Shown here one piece after another: positions 12,671 through 24,195 of a stretch of 64,000 nt of DNA (position 1 is the stretch's first letter; each line of letters opens with the position of its first letter). The notes under the pieces are model-generated. The model was not told the origin of the DNA and did no database searches. It saw only the letters and a list, made by a program, of their open reading frames with translations. The DNA comes from Armigeres subalbatus (taxonomy: Eukaryota > Arthropoda > Insecta > Diptera > Culicidae): contig NC_085140.1 in the NCBI RefSeq assembly GCF_024139115.2, positions 45,044,180-45,108,179 of the forward strand. The letters run 5' to 3'. The position numbers and the translations under genes were made by a program.

Positions 12671-13235
12671 AATAATTAAAAAATTCAAACCCTCGTAAAA
12701 GTTTCAAATATGTATGAATTCAAATATATGGTGGTAGGTTATTTGGCATAAAGATCGTTTGGTATAATATAATCATCATTTGCCATAATAGTTATGTAAT
12801 CACCGATTTCGGAACTTACGCATAATATGTTCAATTATTTATAATTATTACCGCTTGAATATTATAAGAAAGATGATTTGAATTGTTTTGTTTCAAATTA
12901 GAGATTCTATATAATCACTGCTCGAAAGTACATTATTGGTAGACTTGATGAAATTTTTATTATCTGCCTTTTCTACTTAACATCTTTGCACCTCTGGGTC
13001 AGTTGCAAGATCATCGTTGACTTAGACAGACAATGAAACTCGAATAGCATAATTGTAAGTGCTCAAGAGCAAAAACTATTTTATTAGTTATTTCTGCAGG
13101 AGATATTATCTTCTCTTTAAAAGCACACTTTGTCGTGCTTAAGTCTAAAAAGTATACGCATCCTTCTTCAAAGAATGATTCATTTGTTCAATAAAATAAT
13201 TTTCTTTGTTTGTGGCAAGTAAAGATATCATCCAT
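12671..13235. other. AT-rich stretch with TTTGGCATAA remnants
   Basis: 12730-12795 has three degenerate TTTGGCATAA-type motifs (TTATTTGGCATAA, GTTTGGTATAA, ATTTGCCATAA), the same family as the clearer array at 60471-60600. The remainder shows nothing recognisable. Confidence 0.5.
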
Positions 13236-13239
13236 TCTC

Positions 13240-14160
13240 TCAAAGAATGCATTTGACCATCAGAAGGCAAAATACGATATGGTTCCTGCTTTTAATTCAG
13301 GCATTTACTCGATTAAAGGCAAATTAGAATATGATCCGTTCTTTTAAACGAGGCATCTTCTCGATAGACGGCAAGAGAAGATAAAGTTCCTTCTTTCAAA
13401 GGATGCATTTGCCCGGCAGATGATAAAAGAAGATATGATTATTTCTCGTAATTCAGGGATTTCTCGGTTTAAACCGAGGGAAAACAAGATCCCTACTTTT
13501 ACAGGATGGCAGAAGGTCCAGCAAAAGGCAGAACATAATATGGTTCTTTTTTTCAATTCAGGAAGTTGCTCGGTTTAAGACTTTCAAAGGATGCATTTGT
13601 CCGGTAGTAGGAAAAAGAGAATATGGGTCCTTTTTCCAATTCAGGCATTTGCTTGGTCTACGGCAAGGGTGTATATGATATGATTCCTTCTAGCAAGGAA
13701 CCCATTTGCCCGGCAGACCCGGCAAGAGAGAATATGGTTCCTTCTTCTAATTTGAGGATTTATTCGGTTTAAGGGGTTGTATACTATTTCGCCGAAAAGC
13801 ATTTAGCGTATTTTTTTCTTTTTAAAGAACGCATCTTTTCGATATAAGACGAAGGGATGGATCTGCCCGGTATATGGCGGAAGGACTTGATAATACCTTC
13901 TTTAAAAGAGCGCATCTGCCCGGTACAAGACGAAAGGAGGGGTAACGCCTTCTTTAAATGGATGCATCTGCCCGATATAAGGCGAAAGGAGTTGATAAAA
14001 CATTCTTTAAGAGAACGAATGTACCCGGTATAAGGCGAAGGAAGGAGTAATGCCTTCTTTAAATGGTAACGTCTGCCCGGTACAAAGCGAAGGAAGAATA
14101 TAATGCCATATTTGAATGAATACGTTTTCTCGGTATAAGGCGAAAGGAAGAAATAAAGGA
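13240..14160. repeat. Degenerate minisatellite with TTTGCCCGG core
   Basis: Units of about 55-65 bp containing variants of GCATTTGCCCGGCAGA, GCAAGAGAATATG, GGTTCCTTCTTTCAA and, further right, CCCGGTATAAGGCGAAAGG. Divergence between units is high. The TTGCCCGG plus TTCCTTCTTT layout resembles the arrays at 30630-31095 and 60790-61275, so the three are probably one family. Confidence 0.8.
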
Positions 14161-15257
14161 TTATTTATAGAAATGTCTATCCATAACAGTAAAGAGAGAA
14201 GAAAATCTCTTTATTATATCTGGCCCCTCTGCCAGTGATTGTAATTCAAAGCAATACAAGAAGGTACCCTGAGCAGGAGAAATTGGCTGAATAATAACTA
14301 ATTCTGTTATTGATACCATACTCTGTTATGAACTAGCCCTGCATAAGAGGTAAATACCAAAGGAATAATACCAAAACTTATATGCACAATGCTTGAGCCA
14401 TGACAAACTCAGTTATTAAATTGAATTTCAATACCAAATGCATAACGAATTATTATTCGTTTGGTATTGAAATACATAAGCATGTTATGAATCAACGCAT
14501 GGTAGTTAAGAGCGCCAAAAGGACTTAAAACCACTATGGTAGAATTGGTTCATGAGACGTTCACTCAAAATAGCAATAAATGTGTTTCTTAAGAGATATT
14601 AAGTACGGAGTTTTACCTACGATAAAGAATCATTTACAAAGCAATCGTTTATGCTAGAAAATGAAAAATCATGGTTTTGGTTTATAAGCCGTAATCATAT
14701 GTTACGCGAGACATGATCATTTTTGCCAATAAATTATGTTGCTGCAGAGAATAGAGTGCGTGATTTCTCTTGTTTCGGACAGCAGAACGATCGCGCAATC
14801 GGCCGAAATATTGTGTTCTGCATTGCGCGGCCGGTAATAAGAGTGTTTTAATGGTCGGGAAAGAAATAATATATATATCTTGTGTTCGGTGGCTTATGCG
14901 CATGTCGCGCGTGGTTGTGCTCTTCAATAGTTTGCTGTATCCATCGAGCAAGTGGGTACAGAGTGCTGGGCTTCAGTGCGGTCGTCCAAAACTCGAATCT
15001 CCTCAGTTTTCATATGTTACCGGGCGTACATGTTTTAACTTTTAACTCGAATTAGTGTTATTTCCCATCCCATAGATCGTATCGCTTATCAAAGTGAATC
15101 CAGATAAATTATCCTTTGTAACTAAAACGATATCCTATCCCAAGACAATCGTGGAGATGCAGAGGTATACTCGGTCTCTAGTAGCAACGAGAGTCGGACT
15201 AACAATCCTTCCATTCCTATATGACCGTAAGGACGTGGCCGGTGCCGTTATTGACTA
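14161..15257. other. Non-coding stretch with an AATACCAAA palindrome and a direct-repeat-bounded segment
   Basis: TTTCAATACCAAA at about 14426 and TTTGGTATTGAAA at about 14460 form an inverted pair. AAATTATGTTGCTGCAGAGA occurs at about 14729 and again at 15386, bracketing about 660 bp. The 91-codon frame at 14770-15045 is not supported by any domain. 15258-15790 is duplicated elsewhere and listed separately. Confidence 0.5.
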
Positions 15258-15790
15258 TAAATATTTGAGCTCCCGAAACGTGTACATTGAGAATGGGTAG
15301 CTAATCCCAAGTCCCATTCATTGTGTTCTCTGTACAATTTCAGCAACTACGAATTGTGCGGTCATAATGCTCATAATGCTCATAAATTATGTTGCTGCAG
15401 AGAATAATCAGATTCCATGTTAATGTGCTACATTGCATAGCTCGACAAGCCTTAGCGATAGATGATCTTGCCTTTGGAAAATTTTGATGTCACTCTTACC
15501 CCACCGTACTGGTTCAAAAGATCCCAAAACATGCGTTTTTTAGTTTTCGACCTAAAAACTAGATTTTAGAGTCATGGTGTCTTCAGAAGAGTTGAAGGAT
15601 ATTTCTAAGGCTTGATTTTGAAAAAAAAACATCAATGATCTATCCACTTTTAAGGGTGTCATAGAATGAAAAAAAACACTGATGTACAAAACCAGTGGCT
15701 GTCCACTGCAATGTTATAGATAATGTGAATTGGAACATCTTTTCTGAAGACACAATATTCGAATAACGGTTTTGGAAACGAGTTAGAAAA
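15258..15790. repeat. Segment duplicated on the far side of the BEL element (copy A)
   Basis: From TAAATATTTGAGCTCCCGAA to about AACGAGTTAGAAA this aligns with 22349-22872, with small differences such as a missing TAATG. Copy A is upstream of the left LTR but does not abut it; about 95 bp of unrelated sequence intervene. Copy B starts exactly at the outer edge of the right LTR. Confidence 0.9.
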
Positions 15791-15885
15791 ACATGTTTGT
15801 CTAGAAGACTAATTTGATCTATCGTAACACCTGTGAAAGTTATTGAGGAATCTGTAGAAAAAATAGTCAATTTTCACATCAAGAC

Positions 15886-16411
15886 TGTTCGGTGCGGAAT
15901 TCAAAATTTTGTGGACTGTATTTTCGGGGACCGATGAATGCTTTTGTCGTAGTGGCTGAACGAGTGAAAAATCCTCTTCGAGTGAACGAGTTACCAATCG
16001 GGATATTAGTGAAAGAAGGAAGTCGGAAAATTATTCTTAACTCTTCTTCTTATTCCTTCCTCTTTCATCTAATGTATGGTTGCTCGTTGCTCAGTAGGTG
16101 CAACACTGCACTTCTACTGTCGTCGGTGTGTCGGCTCAGCTGCGATCGCTTCGCTGCTGTCGTAGTCGGGAATTGCAAGCTATTTGCACTTCTTCTCCTC
16201 TGCTCTGCGTCGCCTCGTTCTTCTCGTAGTGTTGCTTGTGTAACGTCGTATCGAATAGTGATGATGATTCCTCGAAATGGGACTTGTTTTATACCATTCG
16301 TTTCGTCATTGTCTCAGTTCTAGTTTGTTTTGCAGCGTCGTTTGGGGCGTGGCTTATTTTCATGAATTTGCTCATTTTTCTGTTCGGCATTTTCTTGCGG
16401 GAGACGCAACA
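15886..16411 (-). repeat. BEL/Pao 3' LTR (left in window)
   Basis: 526 bp from TGTTCGGTGCGGAATTC to GGGAGACGCAACA. Matches 21828-22348 almost throughout, with one 5-bp indel near 16042 and scattered substitutions. Short open frames inside it are not genes. Confidence 0.95.
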
Positions 16412-16443
16412 TACTCCGGCCGCGTTGGGACGTTGCGTTTCAA

Positions 16444-16965
16444 CTAACTGTTCGTTCTGTCGTTCAGCAGGCGTTGATTATCCTCTGTTGGCAGAATAGA
16501 CAGTTTCGTTATGGGGCGTCTGTAGGTAGCTCCTTCACTCAGAATGTCTACAACTCGGACCAAGTTATCGGAACCGGTGTACACCGATGTGATTCGGCCG
16601 AGTTTCCAGAGAAGCGGCGGTCGATTCTTGTCGTGTAGAAGTACCACCATTCCTGGCTTTACGTTGTCGATCGTAGTCCAATTCTTCTTGCGTGGTTGTA
16701 GGCTTGTCAGGTACTCTCTGGACCAAGCTCGCCAGAAGTGTTCTCGCATGAGCTGACAATGCTGCCAGCGAGATAGTCGGTTGATATTTGCGTCGTGGAT
16801 CGATGGTTCTGGTATCGCATTAATGGGACGACCAGTCAAGAAGTGAGCTGGCGTGATCACCTCAGGGTCTGTCGGGTCGTTCGAAACTGCAAACAGTGGG
16901 CGAGAATTTAACACTGCTTGGATCTCGCGCAATACAGTACTCATCTCCTCAAAAGTAAGCACCAA
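16444..16965 (-). pseudogene. BEL/Pao pol C-terminal region (post-integrase domain)
   Basis: A 173-codon frame on the minus strand, the last coding block before the 3' LTR. It reads through the LNSRPL motif and HFLTGRP, then WKLGRI and a basic VRVVDI stretch, which is the conserved C-terminal region that follows the integrase core in BEL/Pao polyproteins. The frame continues upstream to about 17100 without a stop, through WHFIPPGAPEFGGLWEAAVK, which contains the integrase catalytic Glu region (EFGGLWE). It is separated from the preceding integrase block by a frameshift near 17105. Product would be part of a polyprotein, not a free protein. Confidence 0.9.
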
Positions 16966-17104
16966 GTTGCCTACTATTCGTTTCAGATGAGTCTTCGTCG
17001 ATTTTACGGCAGCTTCCCATAAGCCGCCGAACTCTGGAGCTCCAGGTGGGATGAAGTGCCATTCGATTTCCTTTATCTGGCAATACTGAATGATACGGTC
17101 GATG

Positions 17105-17794
17105 TCAGTCTGATGACGGAATACAGAAATTAGTTCCGTTGCCCAAATGGATTTCAGACGGTGATCTATATTGGCCGATGAGTCGTCGAAGCGCTGCGAT
17201 GAACGCGTTGGTAGTCAGGTCAGATACCAACTCTAGATGGATGGCCTTCGTCGCCAGACACACAATGTATGCCTTAATCTGTTTTGGTCGGTACGATCCC
17301 TGCTTCACCAAGATAGGGCCGGCATAATCGTTGCCAGTAATGCTGAATGGAGGCGAAGGACAAACTCGTTGTTTTGGAAATTCTCCCATTAGTTGAGTGA
17401 CGTCGGATGGTTTCGTTCGGAAGCATGTTATGCATGACCTGGTAACTTTGCGTATCGTAGATCTGGCATTTGTTAACCAGAACTGCTGTCGAATTGTTGC
17501 TAATAGTCCTCCAGGTCCGACGTGAAGCTGCTCGATGTGTATCGTTCGTATCAACATTTCTGTAATAGGGCTCGTGTGTGGCAGGATAAGTTGATGCTTC
17601 GATTCATCAGGTAGACGTGAATGACTGAGGCGTCCACCTACACGCAAGATGTTGTCGCTGTAAATCGGGCAGAGAGGTCTTATTTTCTTGCATGGTACGT
17701 TTGATTGAAGACGCTGGATCTCGTCGCCCAGCTCGATATGTTGAATACTCACGATAACCAAAAACGATTGTCGAAATTCGCAAAGATTAACCAT
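17105..17794 (-). pseudogene. BEL/Pao integrase, frameshifted, catalytic Asp altered
   Basis: Minus-strand block with the HHCC zinc-binding region (HIEQLH ... CITCF), the first core Asp in NDYAGP and the region normally reading DNGTNF. Here the second catalytic Asp is Gly (LGNGTNF, about 17127-17150). The frame then ends at a stop near 17105, and the domain with the catalytic Glu continues in another frame. Upstream, linkage to the RNase H block at 17836 is also lost through an in-frame stop and frame change. The integrase cannot be active from this copy. Confidence 0.9.
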
Positions 17795-17835
17795 TCAGTT
17801 GTCTTCTTCTTCAAGTTAGTAATGTAGCGTAAAAT

Positions 17836-19116
17836 CTATGATGTAATTCGTTGTAGTTTGCGGAAAGACTCATATTTTCCAAATACTGGTAGTGCTTCTT
17901 CGATGATTGCTGCTGTTGTCACTATTGTTGCTTTTAGCTCGGGCAATTCGCTGTCGGAAAGTTCGTCTGGCGATTCTATCTCGATGATCGGTTCGTTGAT
18001 AAACTTAGGACCGTCCCACCACAGTCCGCTCGTGATGAGATTGATTGGTAGTTGGCCTCTCGAAATGATGTCCGCCGGGTTGAGATGAGTTCTGACGTAG
18101 TTCCACTGGTAGCTTCCAGTTAACCTTCGTATCTCTGCTGTGCGATTGCGAACAAAGATTTCAAGTTGGCTAGGATGCTTTTGAAGCCAAGCCAACACAA
18201 TTTGACTATCCGACCACAACGCTATCTGCTGGAATCTGATGTTGATGGTTGAAGTCACCTTGTCGATTAATCTCGCTAGTAGAAGAGCGGCGCATAATTC
18301 CTTGCGTGGAATCGTCATATCATGAAGAGGTGCCACCTTTGACTTGCTGGTTAGCAGTCTTGATGTGGCTGTGCCATCGGGGTTGATGCTTCTGATGTAC
18401 AGACACGCTCCATATGCTTTGGTTGAGGCGTCCGCAAATCCATGCAGCTCGAACTGCACTGCACCATCGATGCTTGCTCGGCGAGGAATAGAAAACTGTT
18501 TCAGAAAATGTAACGATTGTCGTAGCTCGATCCATTGTTGGCTGATGATGTTGTCTACAGGATTATCCCAATCTTGCTTGTTTCGCCAAAGTTGCTGAAC
18601 TAGCAATTTGGCGAGAACGATGGCTGGCGAAAATAATCCTAACGGGTCGAAGAGTTTTGCTACTTCGGAGTAAATTCTTCGCTTCGTCCACGGTCGGTTG
18701 CTGGGTATGACTGGATATATGTCTCCAGCCAGGAGGAGCTCGTCGGATGTTGGGTCCCATAGAAGGCCAAGGACTTTGATGGCTTGATTGATGTCGCAGT
18801 CTTCCAATGGTTTTGGTGTTTGTCGGTCTTGATTCGGGATGCTTTCTAAAAACTTATCGGAATTGGAACACCACTTGTGGATTGGGAATCCTGCCTTTCC
18901 CAACATTGTCGTCAGTTGTCGTTGAGCTTCGAGTGCGTCGTCGAGTGTGTTGGCACCAGACAAAATGTCGTCCACATAGCAGTCGTTTTTGATTATTTCG
19001 GCTGCTACAGGAAACTCCTTTCCTTCGTCATCGGCGAGTTGAACTAAACTCTTGGTAGCCTGGTAGGGTGCAGATGCGGTGCCATAGGTGACGGTTGTCA
19101 ATTCTAGGACCTTCAA
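17836..19116 (-). pseudogene. BEL/Pao reverse transcriptase (C part) and RNase H
   Basis: A 426-codon minus-strand block. It opens in the RT palm with TYGTASAPYQA and carries the catalytic CYVDDI motif (about 18960-18983). The thumb and connection follow, then RNase H with FADAS, the RKEL helix with its catalytic Glu, WSDS and the final NPADI, so the four acidic residues of RNase H are present. The RT first catalytic Asp lies in the upstream block, which is in another frame because of a single-base change near 19150-19170. The block ends at an in-frame TAG at 17836 before the integrase. The intact motifs suggest decay has been modest. Confidence 0.92.
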
Positions 19117-19148
19117 ACGTTCGCTTGGGGATTCTCTCCAGAATATCC

Positions 19149-20027
19149 TTAAGTAATGGGTGTCGTCGGATGCAATCGAATTTGAAGGTACATTTTTGCT
19201 ATATCCGCCGTGAACACAAAACTATACGTCCGGAATCGTAGCATTATGGCATACAATTCGCTTTGTACCACCGGTCCCACCAGTAGTACGTCGTTCAGTG
19301 ATAAGCTGGATTCGGATGCTTTTGCGCTGGCATCGAAAACAACTCTGCATTTGGTGGTAGAATTGTTTGGTCGTAGTACTGCATGATGAGGCAAGTAGTA
19401 TCCTGGTCGCTTCGGGTCGTCGTTCGCTTCGTTGACTTCTCGGCAGTGGCCGAGATCCTGGTACTCACGAATGAAATCTACGTACTGGGTCCTTAGTTCA
19501 GGGTTGCGTTGAAGTCGATTTTCAAGCATGTAAAATCGCTTTAATGCTAGCGATCTACAGCTTTCAAGTTGATGAGCGTTCTCCTTCAAGGGAAGTCTGA
19601 CAACAAATCTCCCATCATTGTCTCGGAAGTGTGTTGCTGCAAAGTGTTCCTCGCAGCGTTGTTCGTCGGTTGAATTCGATGATGCATTGGGAACTTCCTC
19701 GATTTCCCAAAATTTGTGCATCCAATCTTCGACATTTTGGATCGATGCCACTTGGGCGAAACGAATATCGTTGGATGGCGTGTCTGACTGGATTGCACCG
19801 GCAACCAGCCAACCAAGCTGAGATTCTCGTAACTCAGGAAGTCTATCGTCGATTGTGATGAGGTTCGGCTTCATGAGCTTGAAGAAGATCTCTGCTCCAA
19901 TCAGCATGTCGATGCCACCAGGTCGGAAAAATGATGGATCAGCAAGTTGGATGTAGCTGGGAATACTCCACCTCGTGACGTCGATATTTCGGGAAGAGAT
20001 AGTACCAATCACCTGCTTGGTGATCAA
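19149..20027 (-). pseudogene. BEL/Pao protease C part and reverse transcriptase N part
   Basis: A 292-codon minus-strand block. The first part reads through the region after the protease active site, with LADPSFFRPGGIDMLIGAE (the conserved IDxLIGxD-like block of BEL protease). Next comes the linker rich in FWE and LP motifs, then RT motifs RVVFDASA and FTADIAKMYLQIRL, the latter holding the first catalytic Asp. It stops at 19149, where a one-base loss moves the remaining RT out of frame. The protease active-site triad DSG is visible just upstream (about 20180-20195) in a frame different from the gag block. Confidence 0.9.
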
Positions 20028-20162
20028 GCAATCCAGTTTGGTACGGAAATTGCTGTAACGGAAACGATTTTCTAATGTTGTCCTTCGACAAGCGGTCGTT
20101 TGAAGATCGTTTATCCCTGCTATCGGGACGAAGGTTGGTTGCCAAGCGTATTGGCCATCTTC

Positions 20163-21666
20163 TCAGTGATGAAGTTCACCTGGAACCCTGAGTCTAAGAT
20201 GAACGTGCTTAATCAAGACTACTGCGATTTGAGGCAATACGGTGTGTGACGAGCGTCCATGGTTGCACGCAAAGGCGGTTGACACTGATGAGTCGTTTGT
20301 CTTCGATGAGGTCGTGGTTGGCATCAATTCTTCCTTCAACATGGTTCGGGATTCTTGCTTCTGGTAGGCTTCGTCGTCGTGCAGCTGCGTATGATGTCGT
20401 TTTTGGCACTTTCGGCAACACTTCGTTGAGGGGCAATTGATTGATCGATGTCCTTTTCGCAGACAGTTAAAACACACGCCGGCTGCGCGTACTTTTTCCA
20501 TCTTCTCGTTGTACGCAAATGTGTTCAGCTTGTTGCATTGATAGTTGAAATGCGTACCGTTGCAAAAATCACATCTCTCTGTCATCTCAGCTTCGTTCGA
20601 TGTAGCGGTGTGGGTACGGCTGTAATTTTTCGGAATTGGTGTTGTCTGTTTCGGCGCAGGGTTCGTTCTTGCAACTGATTGTTGATTAGCGGCTTCACAT
20701 CGTTCTAGCATCTGACAATGTGACTTCAAGAAGTTTATCGTCTTCTTGTACGTCGGCAACTCACCCGATGCAAGTGATTGTTCCCAATGCTTCCGTGTTG
20801 ATTTGTCTAGTGCAGCCGTTAGTAGATAAACTACAATCAGCTCCGATACACCAGACATCTGTTGCCCCAGGTACTCCAAACTATCGATGTTCTTGGTGCA
20901 CACGTCAAGAAGGCTCCTCAGTTCTATGCTGGCTTCGGACGTCATCTTCTTGAATGATAAGAGACCACGGATGTGCGTCTCCACTATCACTCTGGTGTTC
21001 TCAAATCGTTCCGTTAAGATGTTCCATGCTTGCGTGTAGTTACCATCGTTGATAGTCTTCGCGTCGAGAATACCTGCAGCAGCTCCAACCAAGGCCTTGT
21101 CGAGATGATAGAGCTTCACTGCGTCGGAGTCTCGGGATTGTGCCATAACGTCGACGAACATAGCCTTGAACTTCGGCCAGCTCGTGTATTCTCCATCAAA
21201 CGTTGGAATCGGTGCTTTTAGAGGCTGCTGCTGAAGGATGACCTGCGGTGGTTTGGCTTGATCGCACTTGATGATGCGCGATTCAATTTGAGCGGATGTC
21301 CAGTCGTATAGTCTCTCGAATCTTACATACTTTACTTCTTGCTCGTCGAGTTGTTCTTCAGGAACGATGGCGATAATCTGACTATGGAAGCCAGAAAATT
21401 CAGCGTATGCTGCTTCCAACTTTTTGGCCTCTACCTTTAGCTGAGGTAGGCCAAGTTCGACGTCCTTCACGACATTGTAGATTCGGTTGACCTTTTGACA
21501 TCACCTGCGCTCGCTTACGAGAAAGAGAATTCAATTCTTCGGTCACTTTACTGTCGGCTGCTGCAACACCATCCTTAGATTTCAGAATAGATGTCTCAGA
21601 AAATCCCGTGAACAAATCCGATTCATCGTCTTTCGTCGTCTTGGAAGGGGTACGATCGATCGGCAT
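20163..21666 (-). pseudogene. BEL/Pao gag, one-base frameshift
   Basis: Two overlapping minus-strand frames form gag. The N-terminal part starts with ATG at 21666 and runs about 60 codons; a one-base difference near 21500 moves the remainder into the frame that is open to 20163. The main part has the capsid-like PTFDGEYTSWPKFKAMF block typical of BEL gag, a helical region, and C-terminal zinc knuckles: CDFCNGTHFNYQC, then CFNCLRKGHRSINCP and CRKCQKRHHTQLH. These are nucleic-acid-binding CCHC motifs used in RNA packaging. The gag frame ends at 20163, shortly after the protease DSG region begins in another register. As it stands it would give only truncated products. Confidence 0.92.
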
Positions 21667-21827
21667 TTTAGCTTTTCACTTCACTTTCCACTGTTCTTCC
21701 GAAAGACTTTTTTGATACTAGTCTTTTTCGCGCACTTTTTCGTAGTCGATGTCTTGTTCCTCGTCGTCTGCTTTTCCAATCGTCCTCGGGAAGCACTCAG
21801 TAGTCAAATCCGGTTCGAAGGACCAAA

Positions 21828-22348
21828 TGTTCGGTGCGGAATTCAAAATTTTGTGGACTGTAATTTCGGGGACCGATGAATGCTTTTGTCGTAGTGGCTG
21901 AACGAGTGAAAAATCCTCTTCGAGTGAACGAGTTACCAATCGGGATATTAGTGAAAGAAGGAAGTCGGAAAATTATTCTTAACTCTTTATTTCTTCCTCT
22001 TTCAACTAATGTATGGTTGCTCGGTGCTCAGTAGGCGCGGCACTGCACTACTACTGTCGTCGGTGTGTCGGCTCAGCTACGATCGCTTCGCTGCTGTCGT
22101 AGTCGGGAATTGCAAGCTATTTGCACTTCTTCTCCTCTGCTCTGCGTCGCCTCGTTCTTCTCGTAGTGTTGCTTGTGTAACGTCGTATCGAATAGTGATG
22201 ATGATTCCTCGAAATGGGACTTGTTTTATACCATTCGTTTCGTCATTGTCTCAGTTCTAGTTTGTTTTGCAGCGTCGTTTGGGGCGTGGCTTATTTTCAT
22301 GAATTTGCTCAGTTTTTTGTTCGGCATTTTCTTGCGGGAGACGCAACA
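21828..22348 (-). repeat. BEL/Pao 5' LTR (right in window)
   Basis: 521 bp, partner of 15886-16411. Its outer end GACGCAACA is followed at once by copy B of the duplicated flank. On the minus strand the internal side continues into TTTGGTCCTTCGAACCGG, the candidate primer-binding region. Confidence 0.95.
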
Positions 22349-22872
22349 TAAATATTTGAGCTCCCGAAACGTGTACATTGAGAATGGGTAGCTAATCCCA
22401 AGTCCCATTCATTGTGTTCTCTGTACAATTTCAGCAACTACGAATTGTGCGGTCATAATGCTCATAATGCTCATAAATTATGTTGCTGCAGAGAATAATC
22501 AGATTCCATGTTATCTGCTACATTGCATAGCTCGACAAGCCTTAGCGATAGACGATCTTGTCTTTGGAAAAATTTTGATGTCACTAATACCACACCGCAC
22601 ACTGGTTCAAAGGCTCCCAAAACGTGCGTTTTTTATTTTAGTTTTCGACCTGAAAACTACATTTTACAGACCTGGTTTCTTCAGAAGAGTTGAAAGATAT
22701 TTCTTAGGCTTCATTAAAATAAACATCAATGATGTATCCACTTTTAAGGGTGGCATGCAATAAAAAAATACGCTGATGTACAAAACCAGTGGCAATGCAA
22801 TGTTATAGATGTGAATTGGAACATCTTTCCTGAAGACACTAATAGAATAACGGTTTTGGTAACGAGTTAGAA
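22349..22872. repeat. Segment duplicated on the far side of the BEL element (copy B)
   Basis: Aligns to 15258-15790 from the first base outside the LTR until the inverted arm of the foldback block begins. Differences are small indels and substitutions. It shows that the sequence left and right of the BEL element is not a simple interrupted target. Confidence 0.9.
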
Positions 22873-22875
22873 ACG

Positions 22876-23030
22876 AGTGATTCTAGACTATGATTTGATT
22901 CTACTATTGTGGATAGTACATTAAACATAAGCAATCAAATATACCAATCGTGAAATTACATATTTCGCGTGCCCCAATTTACCGTAGAATGTGGCAAGTT
23001 TTACATTAGACTTGATTCGAACTCTCACTG
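22876..23030 (+). repeat. Left inverted arm of the foldback block
   Basis: AGTGATTCTAGACTATGATT to TTCGAACTCTCACTG. Matches the complement of 24642-24795 with only a few differences. Confidence 0.92.
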
Positions 23031-23039
23031 AATACTACA

Positions 23040-24195
23040 TCAACGTCAATATGCCTCGGATTTCCACTCGCTCCGGAATCAACAAAAAAATGCCTTGGAG
23101 TCCTTCACATTCGCAAAGTGTACTCCTCTATAGAATACACAGCCGAAGTCCTACGTCTACGGAATGAACACAAAATATCTTGAAGTCCTGCTTCGCATTT
23201 GCAAACTGGTCACAGACGTAGTTCAACGTCAACATGCCTCGGAGTTCTACTCGCATTCACAAAAAAATGCCTCGAGTCTGCATTCGCAAAGTGTACTCCT
23301 CTATAGAATACATGCAGTCCTACGTCAAAATGTCTCTGATGTTTACTCGCTCCGAAATGAACACAAAATGCCTTAAAGTCCTGCTTTGCATTTTCAGAGT
23401 GTACTCTTCTTTTGAATACACAGACGAAGCCCTACTTCAACCTGCCTCGGAGTTCTACTCTACTTCTATAAACACGAAAATACCTCGAAAGTCTGCTTGC
23501 ATTCACGAAATGTACTCTATATAATACGCAGCCGTAATCTTACATCAACATGCCTCGGATTTCCACTCACTCCCGAATCAACAAAAAAATGCCTCGGAGT
23601 ACTTCACAAAGTGTACTCCTCTATAGAATACATAGCCGTTGTCCTTCGTCTACGGAATGAACACAAAATGTCTTGGGATCCTGCTCCGCATTTGCAAAGT
23701 GGTCACAGACGTAGTTCGACGTTACCATGCCTCGGAGTTCTACTCGCATTCACAAAAAAATGCATCGAAGACCTGCTCGCTCCGGAATAAACAAAAAAAA
23801 ATGCCTCGGAAACCTGCTCGTTCCGGAATAAACAAAAAATGCCTCGGAGTTCTACTCGCATTCACAAAAAAATGCATCGAAGACCTGCTCGCTCCGGAAT
23901 AAACAAAAAAAATGTCTCGGAAGCCTGATCGTTCCGGAATAAACAAAAAAATGCCTCGGAAACCTGCTCGTTCCGGAATAAACAAAAAAAAATGCCCCGG
24001 AGACCTGCTCGCTCCGGAATAAACAAAAAAATAAATGCCTCGGAGACCTGCTCGCTCCGGTATCTTTTATACTATCCTCGGGAGACCTGCTCGCTCCGGG
24101 ATCATGTTTTATTAAACACTCGAAGACCTGCTCGCTTCGGTATTTTTTTTTCTATGATTTCGGAGACCTGCTCGCTCCGAAATCCACAACATAAA
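23040..24195. repeat. CTCGGAG...CTCCGGAATAAACA minisatellite, array 1
   Basis: Left part uses long units with TCGCAAAGTGTACTCCTCTA and TAGAATACA segments; the right part uses short units of about 38-41 bp, each CTCGGAGACCTGCTCGCTCC followed by GGAATAAAC and an A-run. Each short unit can form a CGGAG/CTCCG stem. Frames through it encode periodic peptides (for example PARSGINKK) that should not be annotated as genes. Confidence 0.92.

Larger units (their letters stand above)
15886..22348 (-). mobile_element. BEL/Pao LTR retrotransposon, full structure, coding defective
   Basis: A 6.46-kb element read on the minus strand: 5' LTR 21828-22348, gag, protease, reverse transcriptase, RNase H, integrase, 3' LTR 15886-16411. 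LTR ends are TG...CA in each orientation (minus strand TGTTGCGTC...CCGAACA). A TGGTCCTTCGAACCGG string just inside the 5' LTR is the likely primer-binding region. The domain order protease-RT-RNase H-integrase and the domain sequences fit BEL/Pao rather than Gypsy or Copia. The LTRs differ by about a dozen substitutions plus a 5-bp indel, so the insertion is moderately old. The immediate 5-bp flanks (AAGAC left, TAAAT right) do not match, so no target-site duplication is seen. Confidence 0.95.

Noticed and set aside
15886..16411. Protein gene of 143 codons within the LTR
   Set aside because: It lies within the LTR and is altered by an indel in the sister LTR.
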